The position numbers and the translations under genes were made by a program. A stretch of 60,504 nt of DNA, from NCBI GenBank assembly GCA_018222765.1, contig JAAEZT010000023.1:1-60504 (forward strand). The letters run 5' to 3'. Shown here piece by piece: positions 24,905 through 34,637 of the stretch (position 1 is its first letter; the number at the start of each line of letters is the position of its first letter). The DNA comes from a bacterium. GTDB lineage: Bacteria; Verrucomicrobiota; Verrucomicrobiia; Verrucomicrobiales; Akkermansiaceae. The notes beneath the pieces are model-generated. The model saw only the letters and a list, made by a program, of their open reading frames with translations, made no database searches and was not told where the DNA came from.

Positions 24905-25908
24905 TCTGCCATCGCCCCTTTCATCGTTGATTTTGTACTTTTTACAGACCGCTTTACCTTTCTCCTTCGTCGATTCTTAAAATTCAAAAGGTAATCAACT
25001 AAATAGAGTCCGGATAATGCAATTGGGAAAAAGAGCAATAGGCCCGCCCAATCATGATACGTTTTCTTCGCAAACTCTCCCATCCCCAATTGCGCAAGGA
25101 TCAAGATGGTAAAGATTCTCCCGAAATTGCCAATAATCGCCAGCGGCAGGGAGGAGGCGAAGAGAACCGCCTTCTTCCAGAGAGTCTTTTGCGTGTAATT
25201 GGCATAAACAGCAGCGATCATCACCAGCGCCATCAACGAGCGGATGCCACTACACCCGGCCGCAATCTCCAAATCGGTCCCTTTGACCGACACTGTCGAT
25301 CCCGACAAGGTCAAATCCATCCCCACCAACATTCCGACATGATAGCACAACTTCGTAATCAAGATCTGAAGTCTTCCGGTAAGCAGAGTCTCCAACCCGG
25401 GAACCGGAATTGCAAACCAAAAGAAAAAAGCCGGAAAAATCACCGCCTTGGTAATCTTCCATCCAAAACAATAGTGGGTGATTCCAATAATCACGAATGG
25501 CACCCCAATTAGCGCAAGACGAGGCTGAATAGTGCGAATAGAAGCGAGGTATAGAAGCAATCCAAACACCAAAGCAATCAGACCCCACGACGAGGGGGAA
25601 ATCTTTTCGCCCTTTGTATTTTTCCAAGCAATCCAGATCATCGCACAAAATGCGACCGGGATAAATCTGCCATGAAGAAATCCATTTATTGGATTACAGG
25701 CTATCCAGGTCCACGTGGCGAGAGTCTTCCCGGTTGCAGTTGGATATGCCGGATAGGAAACATACATAAGGAAGAGAGCCACGATTGCCCCCACTCCCAT
25801 TGCCAATGTGGAAGTTCGAAAACTCGCGATATTACAAAAAACCGGACCCTTAGCCTCTATATCCTGTTGCTGATTTTTCGCCATGTTCGTTTTATTATTA
25901 AGGTTCAT
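24901..25908 (-). CDS. Exosortase
   Basis: A 335-residue polytopic membrane transpeptidase of the exosortase/EpsH family, cutting PEP-CTERM proteins and probably attaching them to a glycan or lipid. About eight membrane segments are seen. The catalytic triad residues are in place: Cys219 in AAGCSGIRSL, Arg264 in GNFGRIFTILILA and His285 in YHDWAGLLLFF. ATG 25908 is preceded by GGGATGGAAT; an in-frame Met nine codons later is possible. It overlaps epsI by 4 bp and follows the DUF1800-DUF1501-pseudopilin-like trio. A matching PEP-CTERM substrate is encoded at 10.0 kb. The exact Xrt subclass was not assigned. Confidence 0.93.
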   Translation of the reverse strand: MNLNNKTNMAKNQQQDIEAKGPVFCNIASFRTSTLAMGVGAIVALFLMYVSYPAYPTATGKTLATWTWIACNPINGFLHGRFIPVAFCAMIWIAWKNTKGEKISPSSWGLIALVFGLLLYLASIRTIQPRLALIGVPFVIIGITHYCFGWKITKAVIFPAFFFWFAIPVPGLETLLTGRLQILITKLCYHVGMLVGMDLTLSGSTVSVKGTDLEIAAGCSGIRSLMALVMIAAVYANYTQKTLWKKAVLFASSLPLAIIGNFGRIFTILILAQLGMGEFAKKTYHDWAGLLLFFPIALSGLYLVDYLLNFKNRRRRKVKRSVKSTKSTMKGAMAE

Positions 25909-25926
25909 TATTCCATCCCGACAAGC

Positions 25927-26442
25927 TCAATTAGCTTCGGAGAGAGTCTTCCGATCAGGGTATACCACATCATCGGAAGTCCACATCACCCTATCTTTCC
26001 CGGCAGAACGGATTTGAATCCTTGAGCTGCTTTCGCGATGAAATAAAATGGGGATCCCGTTCCGGTCAAGCAACTCACCTTCCCGATTAACTGAGGAATG
26101 ATCGGGCGATATCCAAGCGGTCCTCTCAGGGTTTGCTCCTCGCAGAAAGGAGGTTATCGCTTCGTTATCAGGCAGGAAAAAGGTGTCAAAATTTTTGATG
26201 ATTAACTGGCAGTCGGTTAGAAGGAGTGAAACCGCCTCCAAATCATTCTCAATACTCCTATTCTCTGCAGCATATTCCTTGTGAAAGAGAGACCGGGTGA
26301 TCACACGCAATGATGGCTTCGCATACGTGCTCGAAATGGAAACCTCTTCCGCCAGAGTAGTCCCTTCAAAAGAATCAAAGGATTGAGCGATGAAGCCACC
26401 AATCGTCACGAGAACACAAACGATGACCGCCCACTTCTTCAT
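25927..26442 (-). CDS. Membrane-anchored protein with pseudopilin-like C-terminus
   Basis: A 171-residue protein with one N-terminal membrane segment (WAVIVCVLVTIGGFIA). The end, LLDRNGIPILFHRESSSRIQIRSAGKDRVMWTSDD, resembles the calcium-loop region of GspG-type major pseudopilins ('DxWGNPxxY ... SxGxDGxxGTxDD'). No prepilin peptidase cleavage motif (G-[FIL]-T-x-x-E) is visible. Its ATG overlaps the stop of the DUF1501 gene by 4 bp and the exosortase follows 18 bp later. It probably acts with that pair at the cell envelope, but the function is unknown. Confidence 0.6.
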   Translation of the reverse strand: MKKWAVIVCVLVTIGGFIAQSFDSFEGTTLAEEVSISSTYAKPSLRVITRSLFHKEYAAENRSIENDLEAVSLLLTDCQLIIKNFDTFFLPDNEAITSFLRGANPERTAWISPDHSSVNREGELLDRNGIPILFHRESSSRIQIRSAGKDRVMWTSDDVVYPDRKTLSEAN

Positions 26443-27845
26443 CCCAAATCCATCAATCCCAGCGGAGGGCTCTCACTAGTCACATCATAAAAACGCCCAA
26501 GATTTGGAAGAACCAATGGCAGATTACTTTTGGAAACTCCCATCCATAAAGCCAACTCGGCAAAATATTCATCAACCGAGGTAGAAGGTATCAAGCGGCC
26601 CCGACCGGTATCCAACGAGCTTCCCGGAGCAAGGTCAGGGTAATCACCATAGACTTGTTTTCCGTTAACCGATCCTCCCACAACAAATTGGTTGCCTCCC
26701 CATCCATGATCACTCCCTCCACCGTTCGCAGAAAGGGTACGCCCAAAATCTGAAGCGGTAAATAAAGTCACACTCTCTTCTAGATTCATCTCAATAACGG
26801 CATTTTGAAATTCATTAATGGCCTGACTGAGCTGCTGTAACATGGCAGGATGTCCGCTCAGCGAACTATGATGATCCCAACCGGGTGCCATAACAAAAAA
26901 CGTCTGACGTTTCTTGTTTAGCCCATCCCGGGCAGAAATCCCTTTTGCCACATCCTCTAATTGCATCGAAATAGGATTAGAAGTCGTGAATGAACTTCCC
27001 AACGGATCTGCCGCAGCCAAAGCCTCCCCATATTCCCGCCCCGCAGCAATCGCACCTTTTGTTCGCTCTACAAATGTCTTCTCAAAAACATTTCGATATT
27101 CGGCATCTAAAATACTCTCAATCGCCGTTCGTCTACTCAAAAAATAAGGTTGATCCCAATCCGCTAATCCCGGGACATCCCCCGGATTTTTTGTGAAGAC
27201 ATTAGTGCCCGCGCTCGTCTGAAAAAGATTAAGCCCTGCCAGAGAAATATTCATCGAAACCCCGCTAACTCCGTTAGTTTCTTTGAGACAATCTGCCAAC
27301 CGCCCTCCCCATCCGGCTTCCGGCGAGCGATTGTCTGAAAGTCCTGATTGCCAGTGCTGTTGTTGATCCGAATGGGAAAATAGTCCTAAAGGCAATTTTG
27401 CGGAACCATCCAATATTTCGCTCACTGTTGTTGGTTCAACCAAGGTCCCGACATTCGCAACAAAAGCGGCTTTCTCCCCTTCATAAAGTGCGAGCAACTC
27501 GCTCATGCTACTGTTAAGCGCGAGCTGACGTCCATCGGGAAGGGTCTCCGATAAAGCCGACAAATCGCTCGGGGACAAGGCCAGACTCCCTCTTGCAAGA
27601 GCGTATTCATCGTAAGCCTCACCACCGTTGGGAGTGAGCATATTGAATGAATCGTTGCCCCCCGCTAAGAAGACACAAACCAGCGCCTTGTAATCTTCCT
27701 CCGGGGTATCATCTGCAGCCGCCAAAGTTCCCGCAAGTCGCAGGTTAAAAATCGTCGACAACGCCGCAATAGAGCCAACTGTTGCACAACCCGCTTCGCC
27801 TAAAAATCGGCGGCGATTTAAGAACTCCGAATGTTTTTTCACCAT
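26439..27845 (-). CDS. DUF1501 domain protein with Tat signal
   Basis: A 468-residue exported protein. The N-terminus has a twin-arginine motif (NRRRFLG) followed by a hydrophobic stretch (CATVGSIAALSTIFNLRLAGTLAA), so it should be exported folded, perhaps with a bound metal. The body matches the DUF1501 (sulfatase/alkaline-phosphatase-like) family: ALVCVFLAGGNDSFNMLTP near the start, APGWDHHSSLSGHPAMLQQL and TASDFGRTLSANGGGSDHGWGGNQFVVGG. DUF1501 genes are nearly always next to a DUF1800 gene, as here; the catalytic role is not established. Confidence 0.9.
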   Translation of the reverse strand: MVKKHSEFLNRRRFLGEAGCATVGSIAALSTIFNLRLAGTLAAADDTPEEDYKALVCVFLAGGNDSFNMLTPNGGEAYDEYALARGSLALSPSDLSALSETLPDGRQLALNSSMSELLALYEGEKAAFVANVGTLVEPTTVSEILDGSAKLPLGLFSHSDQQQHWQSGLSDNRSPEAGWGGRLADCLKETNGVSGVSMNISLAGLNLFQTSAGTNVFTKNPGDVPGLADWDQPYFLSRRTAIESILDAEYRNVFEKTFVERTKGAIAAGREYGEALAAADPLGSSFTTSNPISMQLEDVAKGISARDGLNKKRQTFFVMAPGWDHHSSLSGHPAMLQQLSQAINEFQNAVIEMNLEESVTLFTASDFGRTLSANGGGSDHGWGGNQFVVGGSVNGKQVYGDYPDLAPGSSLDTGRGRLIPSTSVDEYFAELALWMGVSKSNLPLVLPNLGRFYDVTSESPPLGLMDLG

Positions 27846-29999
27846 CTATTTAAGAACAGTAAACTCTGGCGAAGTGACGATCAAATGCACCGCAGTGAAG
27901 ATTTTGTTATGGTTGGTGAGTTGATTTAATAGCTGCTCCCTGACTACTGCCTTGGTAGTGGAGCTCATCGTCCCATAGGTCAGAATGGTATCCAGGTGCT
28001 CAATCAACGCGTCAATATCATCCAACATTCCGATCTCATCAGAGTAGTCTATTGCCCTCATCCAGTGACCTTCGTAGGAAGTATACCTCAACCTGTCATG
28101 TGTTGCCAACAACGAACTTGCAGTCGCGATTTGTAACTCCGGCGCGACCAAGCCTCTTGCGCGTAGGTCTCCCACTGGTGAATAATCAGACTGATAAAAA
28201 TTAAATACCGTTGGAGAAGACATTACAAATTGCCCAAATTCTGTATTCAAAGTAGGGGCAAAAACTCCATAACGCCCAGACTCATCAGACTTTGCAAATG
28301 CCCTCATGATGTGCGTCATTCTAATCAATGGCTCTCTTATTTTGCCCCTGATCCCAGTCCCTTCATCTGTCGTCCTAGCTTCAGGGTCGAGCAGGATCGC
28401 CTTGACCACTCTCCCCAAATTACCACTACCCGCCTCCCAAGCGAGAGAAACCCTCCGCAAATACTCTGGGCTGGGATTGGACGAAGTCAGACGTTGAATC
28501 AATAAGCGAGAAATAAATGGTGCCGTATTATCGTGCGCTACAAGAGCATCCAATGCCTGTTGCACATCTTCTTCACCTGTCTGACCATCTGGAATAACAA
28601 CGCCGCCAAACAAATACTTGGGGCCTGGCTCATGCTCCTCATCCCATACTTTCATTGGCCACTTATAATCATCTCCAGTTGCTGAATCATAGAAGCTCGT
28701 TGCCGGAATCCCCCTGTTTGTCGTTCCGTTACTCATCCCGGTAAAAACCTTGGCAAGCTCCGTAATCACAGAATTGTCATAAGTAGGAATATCATTCCCC
28801 TCAATATCCTGGCGGCGGGACCCATCCATCTCCAATTCCCACAATCCAATCGTGAAAAGCTGCATTACCTCACGAGCAAAATTTTCATCCGGGAATCGCT
28901 GCGTCGCCATATTGGATTTGCGATTATTCATATGGGACAAATAGAAGCCCATCGACGGGCTATAAGTGACATGGTCGAGAATATCCCGATAACTGCCAAA
29001 TGCCTCCTCAATAAATGGATCATAGTAGGATGCATGGGTAAGAGGATTATCGCCAATGACAGAGCCAGGCTCGTTGTTCACGACCAAAATCTGACTGAGT
29101 GCATAAGCCATTCGATGACGCAATTGATCATCCGCGACGAGTACTGATCGCCACCAGCCATGCCGCCAAAGTAACGCGCTAAAAGGCTGGCCCGTTTTAG
29201 ACATTTCCTGTCGCGTCTTGGTTCCGGATAGAGCGATCTGTGATTTGAGCCACCCTGTCATCCCATTCTGCATGACCTCCTCAATGGACTCGGTAGTCGG
29301 ACCAAAAGTTGATTGAACCAAAAAACGCGACGCCTCCTCCTTAGTCGGTAACCTTTGTGGCAAGCTCTCTCCATTTGCCAATGTCACACCTTCCGGCTGC
29401 TCCATCAGGCTCAACGCCATCTCGAAATCAGGGATATCCAGTGAGCCGGATCCATGCATATCACCGTCATCCCAACCCAAAAGAGATTCCTCCCAGGCTG
29501 TTAGACCATCCTGATCCTCATCGACATCCCCCACCATCAAACGATACACCCCACCTGTTCCATTCACGGGAAGCATGATAGAACGGCCCTCGTCAATTAC
29601 AGATGGGCTCAAAAACACCAATGAATCCCATGATGAAGTATCGTTATTCCACATCTGGACAGTGTAGACTTTCCCCGCAATCCCATCCCACTGAAGCTTA
29701 AATTCATTTTGGTCTAGAATCGCCGGGGCCAGCTGCAGAAGACTTTGAGGATCCAGTGGATCTGTTCCCGCAACCATCTCGTCAAAGTTCGAACACCCGT
29801 CGAAATCTGAATCTGTCTCGTCAACCAAAATGCCGGGATACCGGGACTCCCAAAATTCGGAAGCCTGATTTCCATCCAAATCCACAGCTGCCACCGCATA
29901 CCCGGAGCAAAGACTTATTCCAAATCGAAATGCACCCCAAATGACTCGAATTAAGGCCGTCTTTACTGTAATTTTCTCAATCACTATCCTTTTCTCCAC
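27846..29999 (-). CDS. DUF1800 domain protein with TSP3-like calcium repeats
   Basis: A 717-residue exported protein. After a hydrophobic N-terminal segment come two thrombospondin-type-3-like acidic segments, DETDSDFDGCSNFDEMVAGTDP (about 60-80) and DVDEDQDGLTAWEESLLGWDD (about 157-177), around a beta domain. The DUF1800 domain starts near EEASRFLVQSTFGPTTESIEEVM (about 225) and continues with RHRMAYALSQILVVNN, NFAREVMQLFTIGLWELE and IRGKIREPLIRMTHIMRAF. The stop codon abuts the DUF1501 start. The function of DUF1800 is unknown; in Planctomycetota and Verrucomicrobiota it pairs with DUF1501 in exported systems. Its place inside an exosortase/polysaccharide operon suggests an envelope role. 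Confidence 0.9.
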   Translation of the reverse strand: MEKRIVIEKITVKTALIRVIWGAFRFGISLCSGYAVAAVDLDGNQASEFWESRYPGILVDETDSDFDGCSNFDEMVAGTDPLDPQSLLQLAPAILDQNEFKLQWDGIAGKVYTVQMWNNDTSSWDSLVFLSPSVIDEGRSIMLPVNGTGGVYRLMVGDVDEDQDGLTAWEESLLGWDDGDMHGSGSLDIPDFEMALSLMEQPEGVTLANGESLPQRLPTKEEASRFLVQSTFGPTTESIEEVMQNGMTGWLKSQIALSGTKTRQEMSKTGQPFSALLWRHGWWRSVLVADDQLRHRMAYALSQILVVNNEPGSVIGDNPLTHASYYDPFIEEAFGSYRDILDHVTYSPSMGFYLSHMNNRKSNMATQRFPDENFAREVMQLFTIGLWELEMDGSRRQDIEGNDIPTYDNSVITELAKVFTGMSNGTTNRGIPATSFYDSATGDDYKWPMKVWDEEHEPGPKYLFGGVVIPDGQTGEEDVQQALDALVAHDNTAPFISRLLIQRLTSSNPSPEYLRRVSLAWEAGSGNLGRVVKAILLDPEARTTDEGTGIRGKIREPLIRMTHIMRAFAKSDESGRYGVFAPTLNTEFGQFVMSSPTVFNFYQSDYSPVGDLRARGLVAPELQIATASSLLATHDRLRYTSYEGHWMRAIDYSDEIGMLDDIDALIEHLDTILTYGTMSSTTKAVVREQLLNQLTNHNKIFTAVHLIVTSPEFTVLK

Positions 30000-30083
30000 C
30001 GCTCGTAAGGCGCGGGAACCTAATCATATTGGAATCGGGAGTCAACTCGCCCAATATATTTAACGAATCCCAAACGAGATGGG

Positions 30084-31229
30084 TCACTTGTCACAAAATA
30101 CCTTCGCGTAAATAGACAACGAACGATGAGCGACCTTCTCCCATGTTAAATTTTCCATCACATACCTCTGCCCGCGCTCACCCATCGCAGCCAAATCTCC
30201 ACGTTGATTCCAAGCCATGGCCAGGCCCTCTTGGATTCGAAATTCATCCGGTTCCACTACAAATCCAGCTTCAGCCTCTTCTACAAATTCCGCGATTCCC
30301 GCTTCCCGCGAAACCAGAACAGGACGTCCTGCCAACATGGCCTCCACAATAGTCAGTCCAAATCCATCGAATCTGGAACAGAGAACGGAAATGTCGGCTC
30401 GGGAATGAACCGCCACCGAATGATCCTCCAGCCTTCCGGTAAACCGAATACGGCCACCCAACCCCAACTCCCCAGCCAGAGACTCCAAATAGCCAAGATC
30501 CTCCCAATCGTTTCCGCTTAAAACCAGGCACACATTTGCATCTTCTGGAATCATAGTTAGAAATCCCGCATATCCTCGAATCAGCAAATCTAGGCCCTTA
30601 TGATTCCGATCCATCCGCCCAAGATACTGAATCAAAAAATCCCTCCCCTCTCCAGGAATTCGGGTATCAGGACCAATTCTCTTCAACTCTCCGGGATCAC
30701 AGCCATTGCCCAAGACATGAACCGGGACGTCGCAACCAAGTTCCTTCAAGGGAGCTTCATGAGATGCCGACAACAACTGCAAAGCGGCTGCGTTCTTGAT
30801 CACCCACTTTTCACACAAATGCCAATAAACATATTTTAGAACGGCCCGATGCCTCCGTAGCTTCTTCACATACGGGTCATGAGGCATGAAAATATAGGGA
30901 ATCCCTCTACTATGCAAAGCCCTCGCCAGCCCGAATACCTGCGGGCTGTACGTCCCATGCAAGACGGCGCCATCCAGACTCAATTCTCCACTATCCAATG
31001 CCTCCAAAAATCCCGCAGAAATTTCAAAGGCATGGCGAGATTGATGTGGAAATTTCAATAGAAATGGATCTTCGGCAAATTCCTTGTTCTTCGCCGGAGT
31101 CGATCGAAACGTGATTACCGGAACCTCAATTTCTTCAAGTTCAAAGAATGCCTTCCCAAGCCCGTGGCAGAAACTGGTTAGTCCCTCTCGCCCGGGATAA
31201 TAGGACAATATGTGTGCCACCTTCATCAT
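30084..31229 (-). CDS. Glycosyltransferase family 4 protein
   Basis: A 381-residue GT-B fold transferase. The N-terminal acceptor domain begins MKVAHILSYYPGREGLTSFCHGLG. The C-terminal nucleotide-sugar domain shows IQYLGRMDRNHKGLDLLIRGY, VLCSRFDGFGLTIVEAMLAGRPVLVSREAGIAEFV, where the E-x7-E-like motif of GT4 enzymes lies in FDGFGLTIVEAM. It adds one sugar to the lipid-linked repeat unit at the cytoplasmic face. The start overlaps the stop of the kinase-like gene upstream by 4 bp. Donor and acceptor cannot be read from sequence. Confidence 0.9.
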   Translation of the reverse strand: MMKVAHILSYYPGREGLTSFCHGLGKAFFELEEIEVPVITFRSTPAKNKEFAEDPFLLKFPHQSRHAFEISAGFLEALDSGELSLDGAVLHGTYSPQVFGLARALHSRGIPYIFMPHDPYVKKLRRHRAVLKYVYWHLCEKWVIKNAAALQLLSASHEAPLKELGCDVPVHVLGNGCDPGELKRIGPDTRIPGEGRDFLIQYLGRMDRNHKGLDLLIRGYAGFLTMIPEDANVCLVLSGNDWEDLGYLESLAGELGLGGRIRFTGRLEDHSVAVHSRADISVLCSRFDGFGLTIVEAMLAGRPVLVSREAGIAEFVEEAEAGFVVEPDEFRIQEGLAMAWNQRGDLAAMGERGQRYVMENLTWEKVAHRSLSIYAKVFCDK

Positions 31230-32494
31230 CGGCTTCTCTTTTTAAATTCCTCCAAAATATGATCTAAGACCTCCGCTGCTACCTCCTCAACGGTTCTTCC
31301 GCCATCGACCAAGGAGGCTTGTGGACCATATTCAACTGCCAAATCTCGATAGCTTCGAAGTTGGCGCTCCAGCTCTTCCTTCGAAACCTCTTCCTTTCGC
31401 GCCAGAATCGTATCTGCATCTGTATGCAACAAAATGATTCGGTCTGGTTTGGGAAGGAAACGAAACACCAACTTCGCCACCCTGGGGCTTGCCCCATAGC
31501 GGTACCTTTTTGGGTCTGCCAAAAGATCCAGATAAAAGCGATCAGACAACACCATTTCACGCTTCGCTCGAAGATGGATGAGATAACGAAACGAAGCCCA
31601 CCACCAATAAATAAATATTTTCCCCAATTGTAGGCAGGACAAAAAGTATGACTTTGGTAATTGCGCGTGAGGATCAGTCACGGGAACTCCTTCACGGGGC
31701 CGCTCCGGGCCCAATGAGGGTAGCCAATGCACTGGTATGAACTTCAGCCGAGAGCGCCTTAGATTTTGCGCCAAATGTTCAATCACTGTCGACTTTCCAC
31801 TTCCATCGGGGCCCAAAATTCCAATCCACGGAAATGCCACCCGGCGATGAAACCCAAGTTCACACCACCAGTGCCCTCGAACGCGATTTGCCGTCGAAAA
31901 GGGGCGGCTCCTCAAACACCGAAAGGCCAAAACCTGCCTCATTCTACTCACCCAATGAGTTGCTACCGCAGCGTCACCTCTTTCAGCGATCCGATACAAT
32001 TTTCCACTCAAACGGCGGCCAAAAATACGCTCCAGACACTCGCGAAAATTCAATTCATCTTCCCGTGCCGCTAATTGAATGAACCCAAGGTAGCGCTTGT
32101 CGCATCGCCTCCCCCACAACAACCCGGTCATCCATACAATAAACGCATCGTGCCCCAGCGCCGGTCTTGGCACTCCATCTTCTCCCACCTCTACTTTGCT
32201 CCAAAACAATTCCTGGTCCAAATACTCAAATCCATTCCACTCAAAGATCGGAAGCAAGTCGCACTGCCCCCAATCATAATAGTGTTGGACAACATACTGC
32301 CTCGGAACTCTCAGCCATGGTTCTCCAAAAAGACGCTGGCAAGACTCCTTCGCAACCTTGCAATCTTTTACGGCAATATCCCAATCACTGTATTTGCCCT
32401 GTTTAAGTCCACCTCTCAAAAAGCGAAGAAAGGCAACCCCCTTTGGATTTGCCTCTACAAAATCAGCTAGAACTTTTTCAGAGCGTAAACTCAT
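31226..32494 (-). CDS. Two-domain protein: nucleotidyltransferase-like N-terminus, thymidylate-kinase-like C-terminus
   Basis: A 422-residue fusion. The first about 200 residues hold a nucleotidyltransferase-like segment (GGLKQGKYSDWDIAVKDCK, the SDxD pair at about 35-38, and YDWGQCDLLP). The second half is a P-loop kinase: WIGILGPDGSGKSTVIEHL (Walker A, about 228-246), VLSDRFYLDLLADPKRY (DR-Y as in thymidylate kinases) and IILLHTDADTILARK. Such fusions occur in polysaccharide loci, and phosphorylation of a glycan or lipid precursor is a reasonable guess. A paralogue with a ruined P-loop is at 38.4-39.4 kb. It is co-translated with the GT4 gene downstream (4-bp overlap). Confidence 0.75.
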   Translation of the reverse strand: MSLRSEKVLADFVEANPKGVAFLRFLRGGLKQGKYSDWDIAVKDCKVAKESCQRLFGEPWLRVPRQYVVQHYYDWGQCDLLPIFEWNGFEYLDQELFWSKVEVGEDGVPRPALGHDAFIVWMTGLLWGRRCDKRYLGFIQLAAREDELNFRECLERIFGRRLSGKLYRIAERGDAAVATHWVSRMRQVLAFRCLRSRPFSTANRVRGHWWCELGFHRRVAFPWIGILGPDGSGKSTVIEHLAQNLRRSRLKFIPVHWLPSLGPERPREGVPVTDPHAQLPKSYFLSCLQLGKIFIYWWWASFRYLIHLRAKREMVLSDRFYLDLLADPKRYRYGASPRVAKLVFRFLPKPDRIILLHTDADTILARKEEVSKEELERQLRSYRDLAVEYGPQASLVDGGRTVEEVAAEVLDHILEEFKKRSR

Positions 32495-32514
32495 TACTTC
32501 TCACTTTCTGAAGG

Positions 32515-33357
32515 CTAACCCTTGGAAACTTTAATGAGCGGAAAGATAGCCCGATAGAGTCGCTTCAACACAAATTTCTTTAGGCCAAAATACCCGAACA
32601 GAACACCATCCAAAAACCAGATCCAAGGAGGGTTTGACACGAACTTCCACCCATAAACCCTTCGAATCGCATTTGATTCAGCATATTGTTGCTCCAAAAC
32701 CAAACGCTCGGACGCGCCGTCACAATCTTTGTTTTTCAAGCTTAGATTTTTTCCGTGAATTCGGAAATCCGCCAAAATCGCATGCATGTAGCAAAACTTC
32801 TTCCCTAGACTTGCCAATCGATTGTAAAATTCCCCATCCATTACATACCGATAGTTAATATCAAGATGGATACCCTTCGCAATCGTCGTGTCATTTCGAT
32901 AAAATGACGAAGTGGATCCGATATAGCAACCGTAGTAGCACAACATGGATTTCTGAAATGGAAATAGCGTCATCGTTCTTTGATGGCTTCCGTCCTCGTT
33001 TACAAAATTCCATCCACCATAGATGACGTCGGCATCCTCCTTCCCTTCGGCAAATTTCAGCACCGCCTCCAAAACCCCTTCCCTAAGCCTGTCATCTGAA
33101 TTCAACCACATCACCCACTTCCCCTTCGCTGCAGAAAATCCCTTATTGATAGCATCACTCATTCCCTCATCAGGCTCCTGCACAAACTTCGCATGGGGAA
33201 ACTCCGCCACGATTTCCGCCGTATCGTCTGTTGAGCACCCATCATAGATCAAATGCTCCAGGGTAACTCCTGACTGCCCCGCTACGCTTTCCAGGCATTC
33301 ACGAATATGATGCCCGTAATTGTAGCTGGCGGTCACAATTGTGAAATCAGGATTCAT
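32515..33357 (-). CDS. Glycosyltransferase family 2 protein
   Basis: A 280-residue GT-A fold enzyme. The N-terminus has TIVTASYNYGHHIRECLESV and LIYDGCSTDDTAEIV, followed by MSDAINKGFSAAKGKWVMWLNSDDRL, which contains the nucleotide-sugar/metal-binding NSDD (DxD-like). The acceptor region includes DVIYGGWNFVNEDG and a CYYGCYIGSTSSFYRND loop. It closely resembles WcaA-type transferases of colanic-acid-like clusters. It is cytoplasmic, with a membrane-associated C-terminus (LDGVLFGYFGLKKFVLKRLYRAIF). Donor unknown. Confidence 0.9.
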   Translation of the reverse strand: MNPDFTIVTASYNYGHHIRECLESVAGQSGVTLEHLIYDGCSTDDTAEIVAEFPHAKFVQEPDEGMSDAINKGFSAAKGKWVMWLNSDDRLREGVLEAVLKFAEGKEDADVIYGGWNFVNEDGSHQRTMTLFPFQKSMLCYYGCYIGSTSSFYRNDTTIAKGIHLDINYRYVMDGEFYNRLASLGKKFCYMHAILADFRIHGKNLSLKNKDCDGASERLVLEQQYAESNAIRRVYGWKFVSNPPWIWFLDGVLFGYFGLKKFVLKRLYRAIFPLIKVSKG

Positions 33358-33374
33358 TCTATTTTTTACTAAAG

Positions 33375-34556
33375 TTACTCGTTTCCGACTTTGCGGATTG
33401 CGTCAGCCAAGATCTGAAGGTGACAATGAGCGCTAAAATTTTCGCAAAACGCCTTCCGAAGATTTTCAGGACGGTCTCTTCCTATCGATGCGATTAATTG
33501 TTCAGCCAACGACTGCACATTGCCGGTTTCCGCAACTGGCAATCCAATCGAGCCTATTAAATCCGGCAACATTCGCCAATCAGAACAAACCGGGGGGATC
33601 CCAAAAGCTAATGCCTCCACAGCAACCAAGCCAAAACTCTCTGCCTCATACTTCGTAGGAAAACAAAGACAATCCGTCCTCAGAAAAAACTCACGTTTTT
33701 CTTTTCCTCCAATAAACCCAATATAATCGACGAAATCTTCTCCGATCTCCGACTTCAACTTTTCAAACCGATCTTTGTCCTCGTGACCGGGAAACTCTCC
33801 AGCAACTGTGAGTTTCAATCGAACTCTTGTCTTGCTTTCGGCCAAAATCTCATTGGCTCGGACCACAGCCGACATGGCATCCCACAGACCTTTTCCGGCA
33901 TGGCAATGTCCGAGATATCCAACCTCATAAACCAATTCTTCATTTGCCTCATTGAATTGCTCAAGTCTTTTCATCCGATTCTCAAAAACAGCCTCTTCAA
34001 AATCCGGACAAGGGTCGGAGATTCCATTAGGAACAATGAATGTTTTCTTTGGTGAAAATGCCGCCGAATCTTGTGTCCCCCATTGAGTCAAAGAAAAGGA
34101 CGCGGCGTGCCTCCGTAAAAAAGCTCGATTCAAAAAACCCGATACCCTGCCCAATCGTGAGCCACTTTCTTTTTGCAACCGCGTCCAGCCCCCAAGTCCC
34201 ACCGCATGCCAATGACAGATCAAACGCGGAAAAAATGGACGACACAATCCAAGGACAATCCAATCTCTAACCATCGCCGAGACCTTCGGCGGAGCCGGGA
34301 TGTAATACATCGTTTTAACATTAGATACCACTCGACACTTGATCGCAGCAATTGCGAACTTGATCGCTCGAAAAAATTTACTAATCCCAGAGGTCCCAAT
34401 GTCCTCGAAACTATGCGACAATCGAGCATCGACATGATGGATTTCAAATTCTCCATATTCTCCGGATTCAAGTCCGTCCAACATGAGTTTGACCATGGCA
34501 CTCTGCCCATGATGAGGAGGCGGAACATGGGCAAAAACTACTATTTTCACGGCCAT
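33375..34556 (-). CDS. Glycosyltransferase family 4 protein
   Basis: A 393-residue GT-B enzyme. The N-terminal lobe has VVFAHVPPPHHGQSAMVKLMLDGL and the central linker FIVPNGISDPCPDFE. The C-terminal lobe has VGYLGHCHAGKGLWDAMSAV, YIGFIGGKEKREFFLRTDCLCFPTKYEAESFGLVAVEALAFGIPPVC, which contains the GT4 E-x7-E motif. It lies 17 bp upstream of the GT2 gene in the same operon. Sugar specificity unknown. Confidence 0.9.
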   Translation of the reverse strand: MAVKIVVFAHVPPPHHGQSAMVKLMLDGLESGEYGEFEIHHVDARLSHSFEDIGTSGISKFFRAIKFAIAAIKCRVVSNVKTMYYIPAPPKVSAMVRDWIVLGLCRPFFPRLICHWHAVGLGGWTRLQKESGSRLGRVSGFLNRAFLRRHAASFSLTQWGTQDSAAFSPKKTFIVPNGISDPCPDFEEAVFENRMKRLEQFNEANEELVYEVGYLGHCHAGKGLWDAMSAVVRANEILAESKTRVRLKLTVAGEFPGHEDKDRFEKLKSEIGEDFVDYIGFIGGKEKREFFLRTDCLCFPTKYEAESFGLVAVEALAFGIPPVCSDWRMLPDLIGSIGLPVAETGNVQSLAEQLIASIGRDRPENLRKAFCENFSAHCHLQILADAIRKVGNE

Positions 34557-34637
34557 AAATCGAACCCCTCAAATATATGATTCAACATTTCAACCTCCAA
34601 GATCTCGTCCATTTTCAGCTGTTTCCCCTGCCCGATG

